From NCBI RefSeq assembly GCF_024612015.1, contig NZ_CP102512.1, positions 6,944,001 through 7,008,000 of the forward strand: a stretch of 64,000 bases of DNA. The letters run 5' to 3'. The stretch is from Streptomyces sp. CA-210063 (GTDB lineage Bacteria; Actinomycetota; Actinomycetes; Streptomycetales; Streptomycetaceae). Made by a program: the position numbers and the translations under genes. Positions 26,993 to 35,550 of the stretch are shown in pieces. Numbering within the stretch: position 1 is the first letter of the stretch; the number at the start of each line of letters is the position of its first letter. The notes below the pieces were generated by a model. The model was not told the origin of the DNA. It saw only the letters and a list, made by a program, of their open reading frames with translations, and made no database searches.

Positions 26993-27232
26993 TCAGGCCT
27001 TGCCGACCAGTTCGAAGCCCGCCTCGTCGACGGCGGCGCGCACGGCCTCCTCGTCGAGCGGGGCGGCCGAGACCACGGTGACCTCGCCGCTGGAGGCGAC
27101 GGCCTTCACGGACGAGACACCGTCGAGCTCCGTGATCTCGCTCGATACGGCGCCCTCGCAGTGCCCGCAGCTCATCCCGCTCACCTTGTAGACGGCGGTG
27201 ACGGAACCCTGGGTGTCGGTCTCGGTGGTCAT
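26993..27232 (-). CDS. copZ: Copper chaperone CopZ
   Basis: A 79-residue heavy-metal-associated protein with the Cu(I)-binding GMSCGHC loop and the beta-alpha-beta-beta-alpha-beta fold ([35 protein letters not shown]). It carries Cu(I) to CopA. The ATG at 27232 has GAGGAG 7 bases upstream; an ATG at 27247 is in frame but lacks such a site. It is the first gene of the copZ-copA unit. Confidence 0.93.
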   Translation of the reverse strand: MTTETDTQGSVTAVYKVSGMSCGHCEGAVSSEITELDGVSSVKAVASSGEVTVVSAAPLDEEAVRAAVDEAGFELVGKA

Positions 27233-27290
27233 GTCGTTACTCCTCATCGGGGCATGTGGGGTTCGGGTAACCCTTCAGGACGCCTACCTT

Positions 27291-27307
27291 ATACCCCCTA
27301 GGGGTAT
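27291..27307. promoter_or_regulatory. CsoR-type copper operator
   Basis: ATACCCCCTAGGGGTAT (arms ATACCCC/GGGGTAT) is the classical actinobacterial CsoR box, 59 bases before copZ. The csoR gene itself is not next to it. Confidence 0.85.
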
Positions 27308-27410
27308 GAATCCAAGAGGGGGGTGGGGCGGGCGTGGTGGGGTGCCGGGGCGTCCGGGGGTGTCCGGTGCGCGGCGGGGATTCATGGACCCCGCCGGGGA
27401 GTCGCCGGTC

Positions 27411-28079
27411 TCAGCGGGTGGGGGCGGGGGCGGCGCCGGAGGGCCTGGCGGCGGGTCTGTCGCCCACCAGCGGTTCCAGGTAGCGCAGGACGACGTTCTT
27501 CAGCTCCTGGATGTACGCGTCGCGCTCGGCGCCCTCGTGGGCGAGCACCAGCTCCAGGCCCGCCATGTACACGCTGATGCAGACCCGGGCGGTGCGCGTG
27601 ACGTCGGCGGCCGGCTTGTCGGGCAGCAGCGGCGCGAGGAGGGCCTCGACCCGTGCGACCAGGGTCGTGTGCAGGGTGTCGTGCTGCTCGGCGATACGGC
27701 CGGGGACGTCCGGGCCGTGCATCAGGGCGAAGAACACCGGGTGTTGGCAGTTGAAGTCGATGAAGCGGTCGACGGCCGCCGCGACGGCCTCCTCCAGCGG
27801 GGTGGCCGGGTCGACCGGGGCGAGCGCCTCGCCGTACGCCGCCTGCATCTCGTGCATGAGCCGCTCGCCCAGCTCGATCGCGATCGCTTCCTTGTTCGGG
27901 AAGAACTGGTACAGCGTGCCCGGCGAGACCCCCGCCTCGCGGGCGATGGCGTTGGTGCTGGCGGCGGTGTACCCGGTCGAGGTGAACACGGCGGCCGCGG
28001 CTTCGAGGAGTTGGGCGATACGGCGCTCGCCGCGGGCCTGGCGGCGGCGCGGCTGCTCCTTCTCCTGGTTGGTGGCCAC
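27411..28079 (-). CDS. TetR-family regulator of the divergent MMPL exporter
   Basis: A 222-residue regulator. The N-terminal HTH is clear (RRIAQLLEAAAAVFTSTGYT, AASTNAIAREAGVSPGTLYQ, FFPNKEAIAIEL), with a helical ligand domain (FIDFNCQHPVFFALMHGPDV; ISVYMAGLELVLAH). GTG start with GGGGATA upstream. It is divergent from the MMPL gene, and a symmetric CGAGTG/CACTCG element lies 38 bases from its start, so repression of the exporter and itself is likely. Its C-terminus (AARPSGAAPAPTR) is unstructured. Confidence 0.88.
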   Translation of the reverse strand: MATNQEKEQPRRRQARGERRIAQLLEAAAAVFTSTGYTAASTNAIAREAGVSPGTLYQFFPNKEAIAIELGERLMHEMQAAYGEALAPVDPATPLEEAVAAAVDRFIDFNCQHPVFFALMHGPDVPGRIAEQHDTLHTTLVARVEALLAPLLPDKPAADVTRTARVCISVYMAGLELVLAHEGAERDAYIQELKNVVLRYLEPLVGDRPAARPSGAAPAPTR

Positions 28080-28116
28080 GCGGTTATCCCCAGCTTTCCG
28101 GACGTGATTGACAAAC

Positions 28117-28132
28117 GCGAGTGGTCACTCGC
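28117..28132. promoter_or_regulatory. TetR-type operator
   Basis: GCGAGTGGTCACTCGC: 7-base arms GCGAGTG/CACTCGC with a 2-base centre, 38 bases from the tetR start. A GCGAG half-site repeats at 28145-28150. Confidence 0.75.
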
Positions 28133-28195
28133 ATTCTGGTGAAACGCGAGCGATCTCTCGTGTTTGCCAGTGTATGGCTTGGCTTTCCCATGCTG

Positions 28196-28279
28196 CCTTG
28201 CCGCGCACAGCACGGTTCAGATGCCTTGCCGCGCACAGCACGGTTCAGATGCCTTGCCGCGCACAGCACGGATCAGATG
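28196..28279. repeat. Three tandem 28-base repeats in the MMPL leader
   Basis: Units at 28196-28223, 28224-28251 and 28252-28279 are identical except for one base in the last. Each starts CCTTGCCGCGCACAGCACGG and can form a small imperfect hairpin (CCGCGC/GCACGG). They end 25 bases before the MMPL start codon. Confidence 0.92.
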
Positions 28280-28304
28280 ATCAGAGTGAAGGGGACACCG
28301 CACC

Positions 28305-30563
28305 ATGACCGAAGTCAACCGGCCACCCCGAGTCGGAGGCTGGACCAGGTTCGTGACCGCGCGCCCCCGGCTCTCCCTGCTCGTCGCCCTGGTGCTCACC
28401 GCCCTCGCGGTCGTGGCGGGCAGCGATGTCGCGGACCGCCTCGGCAGCGGCGGCTGGGAGGACCCGGGCGCCCAGTCCACCTACGCGACGAAGGCCCTGG
28501 AGCGCGAGTTCTCCGACTCCAACCCGAACTTCCTGCTGCTGGTCGACGCGGGCGGCGCCTCGGTCGACGATCCGGCGGTCGCCGCCGAGGCGAAGAAGCT
28601 GACCGACCGGCTCGCCGCCGAGAAGGGCGTCACGGGCGTCGGCTCCTACTGGCAGACCGGCGCACCGGCCCTGCGCGCGGAGGACGGCAAGGAGGCCCTG
28701 ATAGCGGCCCGCCTCACCGGTGACGAAACCGCGGTGAACAAGACCCTGGACCGCATCGCCCCCGAGCTCCGCGGCACACACGGCCCGGTCGACGTCAAGG
28801 TCGGCGGCATCATCGCCGTGCGGCACGAGATGCAGACGATCATCCAGGAGGACCTGCTGCGGGCCGAGATGATCGCCCTGCCGGTGACCCTCGTCCTGCT
28901 GGTCATGGTCTTCGGCAGTGCGGTCGCCGCCCTGCTGCCCCTCGGCGTGGGCATCGTCGCGATCCTCGGCACCAACGCGATCCTGCGCGGCCTCACGGAG
29001 GTCACGGACGTCTCGGTCTTCGCCCTGAACCTCACCACGGCGATGGGCCTGGGCCTGGCGATCGACTACGCCCTGTTCATCGTGCGCCGCTTCCGCGAGG
29101 AACTCGCCTCCGGCGCCGAACCCCTGCCCGCCGTGGCCACGACCCTCCGCACCGCCGGCCGCACGGTCCTCTTCTCCGCCCTCACGGTCGCCGTCTCCCT
29201 GGCCGCGATGATGGTCTTCCCGCAGTACTTCCTGAAGTCCTTCGCCTACGCGGGGATAGCGGTGGTCCTCCTGGCCGCGGCGGCCGCCCTGATCCTCCTC
29301 CCCGCGGCCCTGGTGCTGCTGGGCGACCGGGTCAACGCGCTGGACCTGCGCAAGCTGTTCAAGCGCCGCAAGACGTCCGACACCGCAGCAGGCTCTCCGC
29401 CCGTGGAGGAAGGCGCGGCCTGGGGCCGCATGGCAACCCTCGTCATGCGCCGAGCCCCCTACTTCGCCATCGCCACGACAGCCGGCCTGGTCCTCCTGGG
29501 CCTGCCCTTCCTGGGCGTGAAGTTCGGTACGGCCGACGACCGCCAGCTCCCCTCGACCGCCGAGTCCCACGTGGTGCAGCAGCACATCCGGGAGGGCTTC
29601 CCTGGCACCCCCGGCGGCGGCCTGGAGGTCCTCGCCGAAGGCAAGGCGACGGAGGCCCAGTACGCCGCGTACAAGGAGCGCATAGCCGACCTGCCCGAGG
29701 TGCTCCGCGTGGAGGGCCCCCTGGTGAAGGGCGACTGGGCCTACTTCACCGTGCAGCCGAAGGGCGAGGCGGTCGACGAGGGCGCGCAGAGCCTGGTGGA
29801 CGACATCCGGGCGATGGACGCCCCCTTCGACACCTCGGTGACGGGCACGGCGGCGGTCCTGGTCGACACGAAGTCGGCGATAGCGGAAGGCCTTCCCTGG
29901 GCCCTCTCCTTCATCGCGATAGTCACCCTGCTCCTGGTGTTCCTCCTGACCGGCAGCGTCCTGATCCCCCTCCAGGCGGTCCTGCTCAACGCGCTCAGCC
30001 TCACCGCGATGTTCGGCGCGCTGGTCTGGGTCTTCCAGGACGGCCACCTCTCCGGACTCCTCGCCTTCACCAGCCCGGGCTCCATCGAGACCACCCTCCC
30101 GGTCCTGATGTTCTGCGTGGCCTTCGGACTCTCCATGGACTACGGCGTCTTCCTGCTCTCCCGCATCAAGGAGGAGTACGACCACACCGGCGACCACACC
30201 GCCTCCGTCCGCTTCGGCCTCCAGCGCACCGGCGGCCTCATCACCGCGGCCGCCGTCATCCTGGCCGTGGTCATGGTGGCCATCGGCACCTCCCGAGTGA
30301 CCAACACCAAGATGCTCGGCCTGGGCATAGCCCTGGCCGTCCTCATGGACGCCATGGTCATCCGCAGCCTCCTGGTCCCGGCGGTCATGCGCCTGACCGG
30401 CCGCGCCACATGGTGGGCACCGGCCCCGCTGAGGAGGTTCCACGAGCGTTTCGGACTGAGCGAGGGGGAACCGGCGCCTACGGCGCCCCCACAGCCCCAC
30501 GAAAACACGGACAAGCCGGAGCCGATCTCCAGCCACTCCGAACCTGAGGCACTGAGGCGCTGA
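28305..30563 (+). CDS. MMPL-family RND-type membrane exporter
   Basis: A 752-residue transporter with the MMPL layout: one N-terminal helix, an extracytosolic domain (about 45-190), five or six helices including MGLGLAIDYALFIVRRFREE, a repeat of this plan in the second half with CVAFGLSMDYGVFLLSRIKEEYD, and a short Pro-rich cytosolic tail. The conserved Asp-Tyr pairs in the two GLAIDY/GLSMDY motifs are the proton-relay residues of the family. MMPL proteins export lipids or hydrophobic drugs by proton motive force; the substrate is unknown. GGGGA stands 9 bases before the ATG. Expression is probably controlled by the divergent TetR. Confidence 0.92.
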   Translation: MTEVNRPPRVGGWTRFVTARPRLSLLVALVLTALAVVAGSDVADRLGSGGWEDPGAQSTYATKALEREFSDSNPNFLLLVDAGGASVDDPAVAAEAKKLTDRLAAEKGVTGVGSYWQTGAPALRAEDGKEALIAARLTGDETAVNKTLDRIAPELRGTHGPVDVKVGGIIAVRHEMQTIIQEDLLRAEMIALPVTLVLLVMVFGSAVAALLPLGVGIVAILGTNAILRGLTEVTDVSVFALNLTTAMGLGLAIDYALFIVRRFREELASGAEPLPAVATTLRTAGRTVLFSALTVAVSLAAMMVFPQYFLKSFAYAGIAVVLLAAAAALILLPAALVLLGDRVNALDLRKLFKRRKTSDTAAGSPPVEEGAAWGRMATLVMRRAPYFAIATTAGLVLLGLPFLGVKFGTADDRQLPSTAESHVVQQHIREGFPGTPGGGLEVLAEGKATEAQYAAYKERIADLPEVLRVEGPLVKGDWAYFTVQPKGEAVDEGAQSLVDDIRAMDAPFDTSVTGTAAVLVDTKSAIAEGLPWALSFIAIVTLLLVFLLTGSVLIPLQAVLLNALSLTAMFGALVWVFQDGHLSGLLAFTSPGSIETTLPVLMFCVAFGLSMDYGVFLLSRIKEEYDHTGDHTASVRFGLQRTGGLITAAAVILAVVMVAIGTSRVTNTKMLGLGIALAVLMDAMVIRSLLVPAVMRLTGRATWWAPAPLRRFHERFGLSEGEPAPTAPPQPHENTDKPEPISSHSEPEALRR

Positions 30564-30579
30564 GCTGAGGAACTGAGGC

Positions 30580-30619
30580 CCTGAGGCACGACCGGCCCGA
30601 AGGGCCGTCGTGCCTCAGG
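30580..30619. terminator. Long hairpin after the MMPL gene
   Basis: Arms of about 18 pairs with one bulged base (left CCTGAGGCACGAC.., right ..GTCGTGCCTCAGG, GAA loop), 17 bases after the stop. Direct CTGAGG repeats precede it. Confidence 0.8.
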
Positions 30620-30643
30620 GGCGCGGGGAACTGCGCGACAAGC
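30617..30643 (-). repeat. Dispersed repeat A, copy 2 (inverted)
   Basis: Reverse complement matches 24037-24063 at 26 of 27 bases. It abuts the terminator hairpin at 30580-30619. Confidence 0.85.
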
Positions 30644-30700
30644 CACGACGCTCCGACACGTACAAACGCACACCGGGCCCCCAGATCCCGCAGCGGGGGC

Positions 30701-30780
30701 CTGGGGGCGGCAGCCCCCAGAAAGGGGGTCGAAGGGGCGCAGCCCCTGGGTGATGGGACGGGTAGGGGCGGCGGGGGCGA
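30701..30780. repeat. Dispersed repeat B, copy 1, with two hairpins
   Basis: Two short hairpins (30701-30708/30713-30720, CTGGGGGC; 30733-30738/30742-30747, AGGGGC) are followed by a segment, 30755-30780, whose last 17 bases (AGGGGCGGCGGGGGCGA) recur at 40400-40416. Intergenic, between the MMPL and dehydrogenase genes. Confidence 0.7.
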
Positions 30781-30856
30781 GAAACCCCATACCGACAATG
30801 CGATGCTGACCGGGGTCCGAAAGGGACCAACGGCCCCGAACCGAAAGGTGGGACAC

Positions 30857-31900
30857 ATGCGCGCGGTGGTGTTCGAGCAATTCGGAGAGCCGGCCGAGGC
30901 AAGAAACGTCCCGGACCCCACCCCCGCCCCGCACGGCGCCATCGTCCGAGTCGAAGCCACCGGCCTCTGCCGCAGCGACTGGCACGGCTGGAAGGGCCAC
31001 GACCCGGACATCACCCTCCCCCATGTCCCCGGCCACGAACTCGCCGGAGTCGTCGAGGCGACCGGCACGAGGGTGACGGCCTGGCACCCCGGCGACCGCG
31101 TCACCGTCCCCTTCGTCTGCGCCTGCGGCACCTGCGCGGCCTGCGCGTCCGGCGACCAACAGGTGTGCGAGCGACAGACCCAACCGGGCTTCACCCACTG
31201 GGGCTCGTTCGCCCAGTACGTGGCCCTGGACCACGCCGACGTGAACCTGGTGGCACTGCCGGAGGAGTTGTCGTACGCCACGGCGGCCTCCCTGGGCTGC
31301 CGCTTCGCCACGGCGTTCCGCGCGGTGGTGACACAGGGCCGCGTAGCGGCGGGGGAGTGGGTGGCCGTCCACGGCTGCGGCGGAGTGGGCCTCTCGGCCG
31401 TGATGATCGCGGCGGCCTCGGGCGCCCGGGTGATCGCCGTCGACGTATCCCCCCGGGCCCTGGACCTGGCCCGCAAGTTCGGCGCGGTGGAATGCGTGGA
31501 CGCGTCGACCGGAGCGGACACGGCCGAGGCCGTGTCCGACCTCACCGCCGGCGGCGCCCATCTCTCCCTCGACGCCCTCGGCTCCCCCGTCACCTGCGCG
31601 GCCTCCGTCAACAGCCTCCGCCGCCGAGGCCGCCACATCCAGGTGGGCCTGCTCCCGTCCTCGACGGGCACCACCCCCGTCCCCATGGCCCGCGCCATCG
31701 CCCTGGAACTCGAACTCCTGGGCAGCCACGGCATGGCGGCCCACGCCTACCCCCAGATGCTGGAGCTGGTCCGGGCGGGCATCCTCCGCCCCGACCTCCT
31801 GGTGACCGCGACCATCCCCCTGGACGAGGCCCCCGCCGCCCTGGCGGCGATGGACACGGCCCCGGGCAGCGGAGTGACGGTCATAGAGCCGTGGAGCTGA
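30857..31900 (+). CDS. Zinc-dependent alcohol dehydrogenase
   Basis: A 347-residue medium-chain dehydrogenase. Catalytic zinc ligands are visible ([13 protein letters not shown] with Cys; PGHELAG with His-Glu), the structural zinc site is [17 protein letters not shown], and the NAD(P) loop is [13 protein letters not shown]. It oxidises an alcohol or polyol, or reduces an aldehyde; substrate not evident. AAAGGTGG lies 7 bases before the ATG. It is preceded by repeat B and followed by a convergent small HTH gene 16 bases away. Confidence 0.88.
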   Translation: MRAVVFEQFGEPAEARNVPDPTPAPHGAIVRVEATGLCRSDWHGWKGHDPDITLPHVPGHELAGVVEATGTRVTAWHPGDRVTVPFVCACGTCAACASGDQQVCERQTQPGFTHWGSFAQYVALDHADVNLVALPEELSYATAASLGCRFATAFRAVVTQGRVAAGEWVAVHGCGGVGLSAVMIAAASGARVIAVDVSPRALDLARKFGAVECVDASTGADTAEAVSDLTAGGAHLSLDALGSPVTCAASVNSLRRRGRHIQVGLLPSSTGTTPVPMARAIALELELLGSHGMAAHAYPQMLELVRAGILRPDLLVTATIPLDEAPAALAAMDTAPGSGVTVIEPWS

Positions 31901-31916
31901 TTTGGTGCGAGGCGGG

Positions 31917-32120
31917 TCAGTCGACCTTCTTGCGCCCCCGGTTGCCCGGTCTGGAGGCGACCCAGGCGCGGACCGTGTCGGCGTACCAGTAGGGCTTGCC
32001 GCCCTCCACATGGTCGGGCGGCGGCAGCAGCCCGTGTTTGCGGTACGAGCGGACGGTGTCGGGCTGCACACGGATGTGCGCCGCGATGTCCTTGTACGAC
32101 CAGAGGCATCGGTCGGTCAT
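31917..32120 (-). CDS. Small MerR-like helix-turn-helix protein
   Basis: A 67-residue DNA-binding protein (MTDRCLWSYKDIAAHIRVQP, then DTVRSYRKHGLLPPPD) with a winged-HTH of the MerR/excisionase class and a basic tail (PGNRGRKKVD). It lacks an effector domain. Start at 32120 has GGGAGG 6 bases upstream; an upstream in-frame start would add eight residues. Such proteins are common in Streptomyces and of unknown role. Confidence 0.75.
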   Translation of the reverse strand: MTDRCLWSYKDIAAHIRVQPDTVRSYRKHGLLPPPDHVEGGKPYWYADTVRAWVASRPGNRGRKKVD

Positions 32121-32336
32121 CAGTGGCCTCCCTGCGCGCACCACGGCGGCGGCCGGGACGACCGTCGGGGGAGCCGGGCACTGCGCTGGCGATCACAAGC
32201 CTGTGCCCGGTGAACGACACCCAGTGATCATCAGGAAGGCCCATGGGCCACAGGTGACGGAAGAACCGCATACATGTGACATGGGTGACAGGAGAGTGTC
32301 TTTTGTGGCAGAGGTGACGAATTGAGCGTCGCTCAG

Positions 32337-32364
32337 GCCCCGCGCCCCTTTAGGGGTGCGGGGC
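32337..32364. terminator. GC-rich hairpin downstream of iolE
   Basis: CCCCGCGCCCCT at 32338-32349 pairs with AGGGGTGCGGGG (32352-32363) with one mismatch and a TT loop. It lies 100 bases after iolE. The remaining 32121-32463 holds no gene; it includes the upstream region of the HTH gene. Confidence 0.7.
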
Positions 32365-32463
32365 TGTGTTCGACATGCGGCTCCGCCGCGTGGGCGCGAC
32401 CAGCCGCGAATCACCCGCAGCCTCGAACGATCCGCAGTCCCCCACCGCTTCCGAGCCGAAAAC

Positions 32464-33381
32464 CTACGCCCCGCAAGACCTCAGGAACGCCCGGGTTCGC
32501 TTGGCGATCGGCAGCGGAGCGTCCGGCTCGCACGGGTACATGTCCTGCTCGACGATCGCGAACAGGTCCACATCCAGCTTCTGCGCGGCGGCCAGTACCG
32601 GCCCCAGCTCGGGAACACCCCTGGGCGGCTCGCACATCACACCCTTGGCCACGGCCGGCCCGAACGGAATCTCGTTCGCGCGGACCTCCGCCAGGATCTC
32701 GGGGTCGACCTGCTTGAGATGCAGATACCCGATGCGCTCCCCGTACGTCTCGATCAGCTTCACGCTGTCGCCGCCGCAGTAGGCGTAGTGCCCGGTGTCC
32801 AGGCACAACGACACCACCGACGAGTCCGTGCCGTCCAGGAAGCGGACGACGTTCTCCTCGCTGTCGATGTGGGTGTCGGCGTGCGGGTGGACGACGATCT
32901 GGAGGCCGTACTTCTCCCGCACCTCCCGCCCGAGCCGCTCGGTCAGCTGGGTGAGGTGCCGCCACTGCTCGACGGTCAGCTCGCTCGGCTCCAGCACCTG
33001 GCCTGTCTTGTCGTCCCGCCAGAAGGAGGGGATGACGACGAGATGTTTGGCGCCCATCGCCTGCGCGAGCACCGCGTTGTCGGCCACGTGCGCCCAGGTC
33101 TTCTCCCAGATGTCCGGGCCGTGGTGCAGCCCGGTGAAGACCGTGCCGGCCGACACTTTCAGGCCGCGTTTCGCGGTCTCCTCGGCGAGGACCGCCGGGT
33201 CGGTCGGCAGATAGCCGTACGGGCCCAGCTCGATCCACTCGTAGCCGGAAGCGGCGACCTCGTCGAGGAAGCGCTGCCAGGGGACCTGCTGGGGGTCGTC
33301 GGGGAACCAGACGCCCCAGGAGTCGGGCGCCGAGCCGACTCGGATGCGCGAGAGTGAGGACTGAGGTGACAACGACGTCAT
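32464..33381 (-). CDS. iolE: Inosose dehydratase IolE-like TIM-barrel protein
   Basis: A 305-residue xylose-isomerase-like TIM barrel. Visible features: GSAPDSWGVWFPDDPQQVPW near the start, GYEWIELGPYGYLP, VVHPHADTHID and CLDTGHYAYCGGD, which carry metal-binding His/Glu/Asp residues. IolE dehydrates 2-keto-myo-inositol. The ATG at 33381 is preferred to the one at 33441, because the intergenic promoter elements fit it. Divergent from the iolC-iolA operon, which supplies the remaining steps of inositol breakdown. Confidence 0.88.
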   Translation of the reverse strand: MTSLSPQSSLSRIRVGSAPDSWGVWFPDDPQQVPWQRFLDEVAASGYEWIELGPYGYLPTDPAVLAEETAKRGLKVSAGTVFTGLHHGPDIWEKTWAHVADNAVLAQAMGAKHLVVIPSFWRDDKTGQVLEPSELTVEQWRHLTQLTERLGREVREKYGLQIVVHPHADTHIDSEENVVRFLDGTDSSVVSLCLDTGHYAYCGGDSVKLIETYGERIGYLHLKQVDPEILAEVRANEIPFGPAVAKGVMCEPPRGVPELGPVLAAAQKLDVDLFAIVEQDMYPCEPDAPLPIAKRTRAFLRSCGA

Positions 33382-33411
33382 GGGAGTCAGCTTCAGCCTC
33401 GAAGCGGAGGG

Positions 33412-33475
33412 TGTCAATAGGTAGTCCGAATGTCTGGACAAAGTATTGACAGGGTCGCTGGAACGCGACTAGACC
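33412..33475. promoter_or_regulatory. Divergent iolE / iolC promoter region
   Basis: TGTCAATA (33412-33419) and TATTGACA (33444-33451) form a symmetric pair; each contains a consensus TTGACA -35, one for each strand. To the right, TTGACA is followed after 18 bases by TAGACC (33470-33475) for iolC. To the left, TTGACA is 30 bases from the iolE ATG. Between them TGTCTGGACA (33431-33440) is a near-palindrome suited to a repressor that would block both. Confidence 0.7.
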
Positions 33476-33576
33476 TTGTGCGTGGCCGAACCCGGGGGTC
33501 ACGGGCCCGTAGGGACACGGACCCGCCCCGGTTCGGCCGTGGCGCGGCCGGCACGCAGCAACGCGAAGGGAAGTCG

Positions 33577-34527
33577 ATGGCGTACGACCTGATCACCATG
33601 GGGCGGATCGGTGTGGACCTCTACCCGTTGCAGACGGGGGTCCCGCTGCCGCAGGTCACGTCCTTCGGGAAGTTCCTCGGCGGATCGGCGACGAACGTCG
33701 CGGTGGCCGCGTCCCGCCTGGGCCGCTCCACCGCCGTCATCACGCGCACGGGCGAGGACCCTTTCGGTGACTACCTCCACCAGGCACTGCGCGACTTCGG
33801 AGTCGACGACCGCTGGGTCACCCCGGTCCCGGGCCTGGCGACCCCGATCACCTTCTGCGAGGTCTTCCCGCCGGACGACTTCCCGCTGTACTTCTACCGT
33901 CGGCCCAAGGCCCCGGACCTCGAAATCGACGCCCATGAACTGGACCTCGACGCCATCGCCGGGACCCGGATCTTCTGGGTGACCGGCACCGGCCTCAGCG
34001 AGGAGCCCAGCCGGACGGCGACGCTCGCGGCCCTCGCCCACCGCGCCAGGGCCGGTACGACGGTCTTCGACCTCGACTGGCGCCCCATGTTCTGGACCGA
34101 CCCGGCCGAGGCCCGCCCGTTCTACGAGGAGGCCCTGCGGCACACGACCGTCGCCGTCGGCAACCTCGACGAGGTCGAGGTCGCGACCGGCGTCCGCGAG
34201 CCGCAGGCCGCCGCCCGCGCGCTCCTCGACGCCGGGGTCGAACTCGCGGTCGTCAAGCAGGGCCCCAAGGGGGTCCTCGCGGTCAACAGCAAGGGCGAGT
34301 CCGCCGAGGTCCCGCCCCTCCCCGTGACCGTCCTCAACGGCCTCGGCGCCGGTGACGCCTTCGGCGGCTCCCTCTGCCACGGCCTGCTCGAAGGCTGGGA
34401 CCTGGAGAAGATCATGCGGTACGCCAACGCGGCCGGCGCCATCGTCGCCTCCCGCCTGGAGTGCTCCTCCGCGATGCCCACGGTGGCAGAGATCGAGTCG
34501 GCCGTAGCGGCGGGAGAAGTCCTGTGA
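33577..34527 (+). CDS. iolC: 5-dehydro-2-deoxygluconokinase
   Basis: A 316-residue PfkB-family kinase (LITMGRIGVDLYPLQTGVPL; GKFLGGSATNVAVAASRLG; VLNGLGAGDAFGGSLCHGLL with the catalytic Asp). It phosphorylates 2-deoxy-5-keto-D-gluconate in inositol catabolism. GAAGGGAAG precedes the ATG at 33577. Its stop overlaps the next start by four bases (GTGA). Relationship to IolC rather than another PfkB kinase rests on the DLYPLQ N-terminus and operon context. Confidence 0.93.
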   Translation: MAYDLITMGRIGVDLYPLQTGVPLPQVTSFGKFLGGSATNVAVAASRLGRSTAVITRTGEDPFGDYLHQALRDFGVDDRWVTPVPGLATPITFCEVFPPDDFPLYFYRRPKAPDLEIDAHELDLDAIAGTRIFWVTGTGLSEEPSRTATLAALAHRARAGTTVFDLDWRPMFWTDPAEARPFYEEALRHTTVAVGNLDEVEVATGVREPQAAARALLDAGVELAVVKQGPKGVLAVNSKGESAEVPPLPVTVLNGLGAGDAFGGSLCHGLLEGWDLEKIMRYANAAGAIVASRLECSSAMPTVAEIESAVAAGEVL

Positions 34528-35543
34528 CCGCCTCCGAGCCCGGCGGCCCCACCGCTGCCACCGCCCCCGAGCCCGGCAACTCCGGCGCCGAGCCGGTCCG
34601 TTCCGGCACCCCCGCCCCCGGCACCCCCGCCCCCGGCACCCCCGCCATCGGCCCCCTCAGCCCCGTCGACGTCTCGGCCCTCGTCCGTACCCGCGTCCAC
34701 CACCCCGAGGCGATCGCCGAGGCCGCCGCCCGGCGCACCCGGCGCCCCCTCGTCGGTGACAGCGGCCGGCTGATGATCGTCGCCGCCGACCACCCGGCCC
34801 GCGGCTCCCTCTCCGTGGGTGACCGCAAGCTCGCCATGGCGAACCGGGCCGACCTCCTCGAACGACTGTGCCTCGCGCTGTCCCGCCCCGGCGTGGACGG
34901 TGTCCTCGCGACCGCCGACATCCTCGACGACCTGCTCCTCCTCGGCGCGCTCGACGGCAAGGTCGTCATGGGCTCGATGAACCGCGGCGGTCTCGCCGGC
35001 GCCAGCTTCGAGCTCGACGACCGCTTCACCGGCCACCGCCCCGAGGACATGGAGCGCCTCGGCTTCGACGCCGGCAAGCTCCTGCTGCGCATCGACTACG
35101 ACGACCCGGGCTCCCTCAACACCCTGGAGTCCACCGCCCGTGCCGTGGACGCCATGGCCGAGCGCGGGCTCCCCGTGTTCGTCGAGCCGTTCATCAGCCG
35201 CCGGGACCCCGCGACCGGCAAGGTCAGGAACGACCTGGGCGCCGACGCCGTCACCAAGTCGATCGCCATAGCGGCCGGGCTCGGCGGCAGTTCGGCGTAC
35301 ACCTGGCTGAAGGTGCCCGTCACCGAGAACCCCGACGACATGGCCCGCGTGATGGAGACCTCGACGCTGCCCGCCGTCCTGCTCGGCGGCGATGTCGGCG
35401 AGGACCAGGAGGGCGCGTACGAGAAGTGGCGGGGCGCGCTGCAACTGCCCACCGTCCAGGGCCTGGTGGTCGGCCGCTCGTTGCTCTACCCGGCGGACGA
35501 CGATGTGACCGCCGCCGTGGACACCGCCGTAGGACTGTTGTGA
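34524..35543 (+). CDS. Cgl0158-family (beta/alpha)8-barrel aldolase of the inositol operon
   Basis: A 339-residue protein starting at a GTG coupled to iolC. A Pro/Gly/Thr-rich arm (residues 20-42, PGTPAPGT repeats) leads to a class I aldolase-like barrel (LMIVAADHPARGSLSVGDRK; LRIDYDDPGSL; AYTWLKVPV with the likely Schiff-base Lys; GLVVGRSLLYP). In actinobacterial iol operons this family takes the position of IolJ and is thought to cleave phosphorylated deoxy-keto-gluconate to dihydroxyacetone phosphate and malonate semialdehyde. That activity is inferred from position. Confidence 0.8.
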   Translation: MTASEPGGPTAATAPEPGNSGAEPVRSGTPAPGTPAPGTPAIGPLSPVDVSALVRTRVHHPEAIAEAAARRTRRPLVGDSGRLMIVAADHPARGSLSVGDRKLAMANRADLLERLCLALSRPGVDGVLATADILDDLLLLGALDGKVVMGSMNRGGLAGASFELDDRFTGHRPEDMERLGFDAGKLLLRIDYDDPGSLNTLESTARAVDAMAERGLPVFVEPFISRRDPATGKVRNDLGADAVTKSIAIAAGLGGSSAYTWLKVPVTENPDDMARVMETSTLPAVLLGGDVGEDQEGAYEKWRGALQLPTVQGLVVGRSLLYPADDDVTAAVDTAVGLL

Positions 35544-35550
35544 GGGCCGC

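Noticed and set aside
28196..28279. CRISPR-like interpretation of the 28-base repeats
   Set aside because: The units are directly adjacent, with no spacers and no cas genes.
28281..30536. 751-codon minus-strand open frame opposite the MMPL gene
   Set aside because: Antisense shadow rich in Gly/Asp/His; the plus strand has a clear membrane protein.
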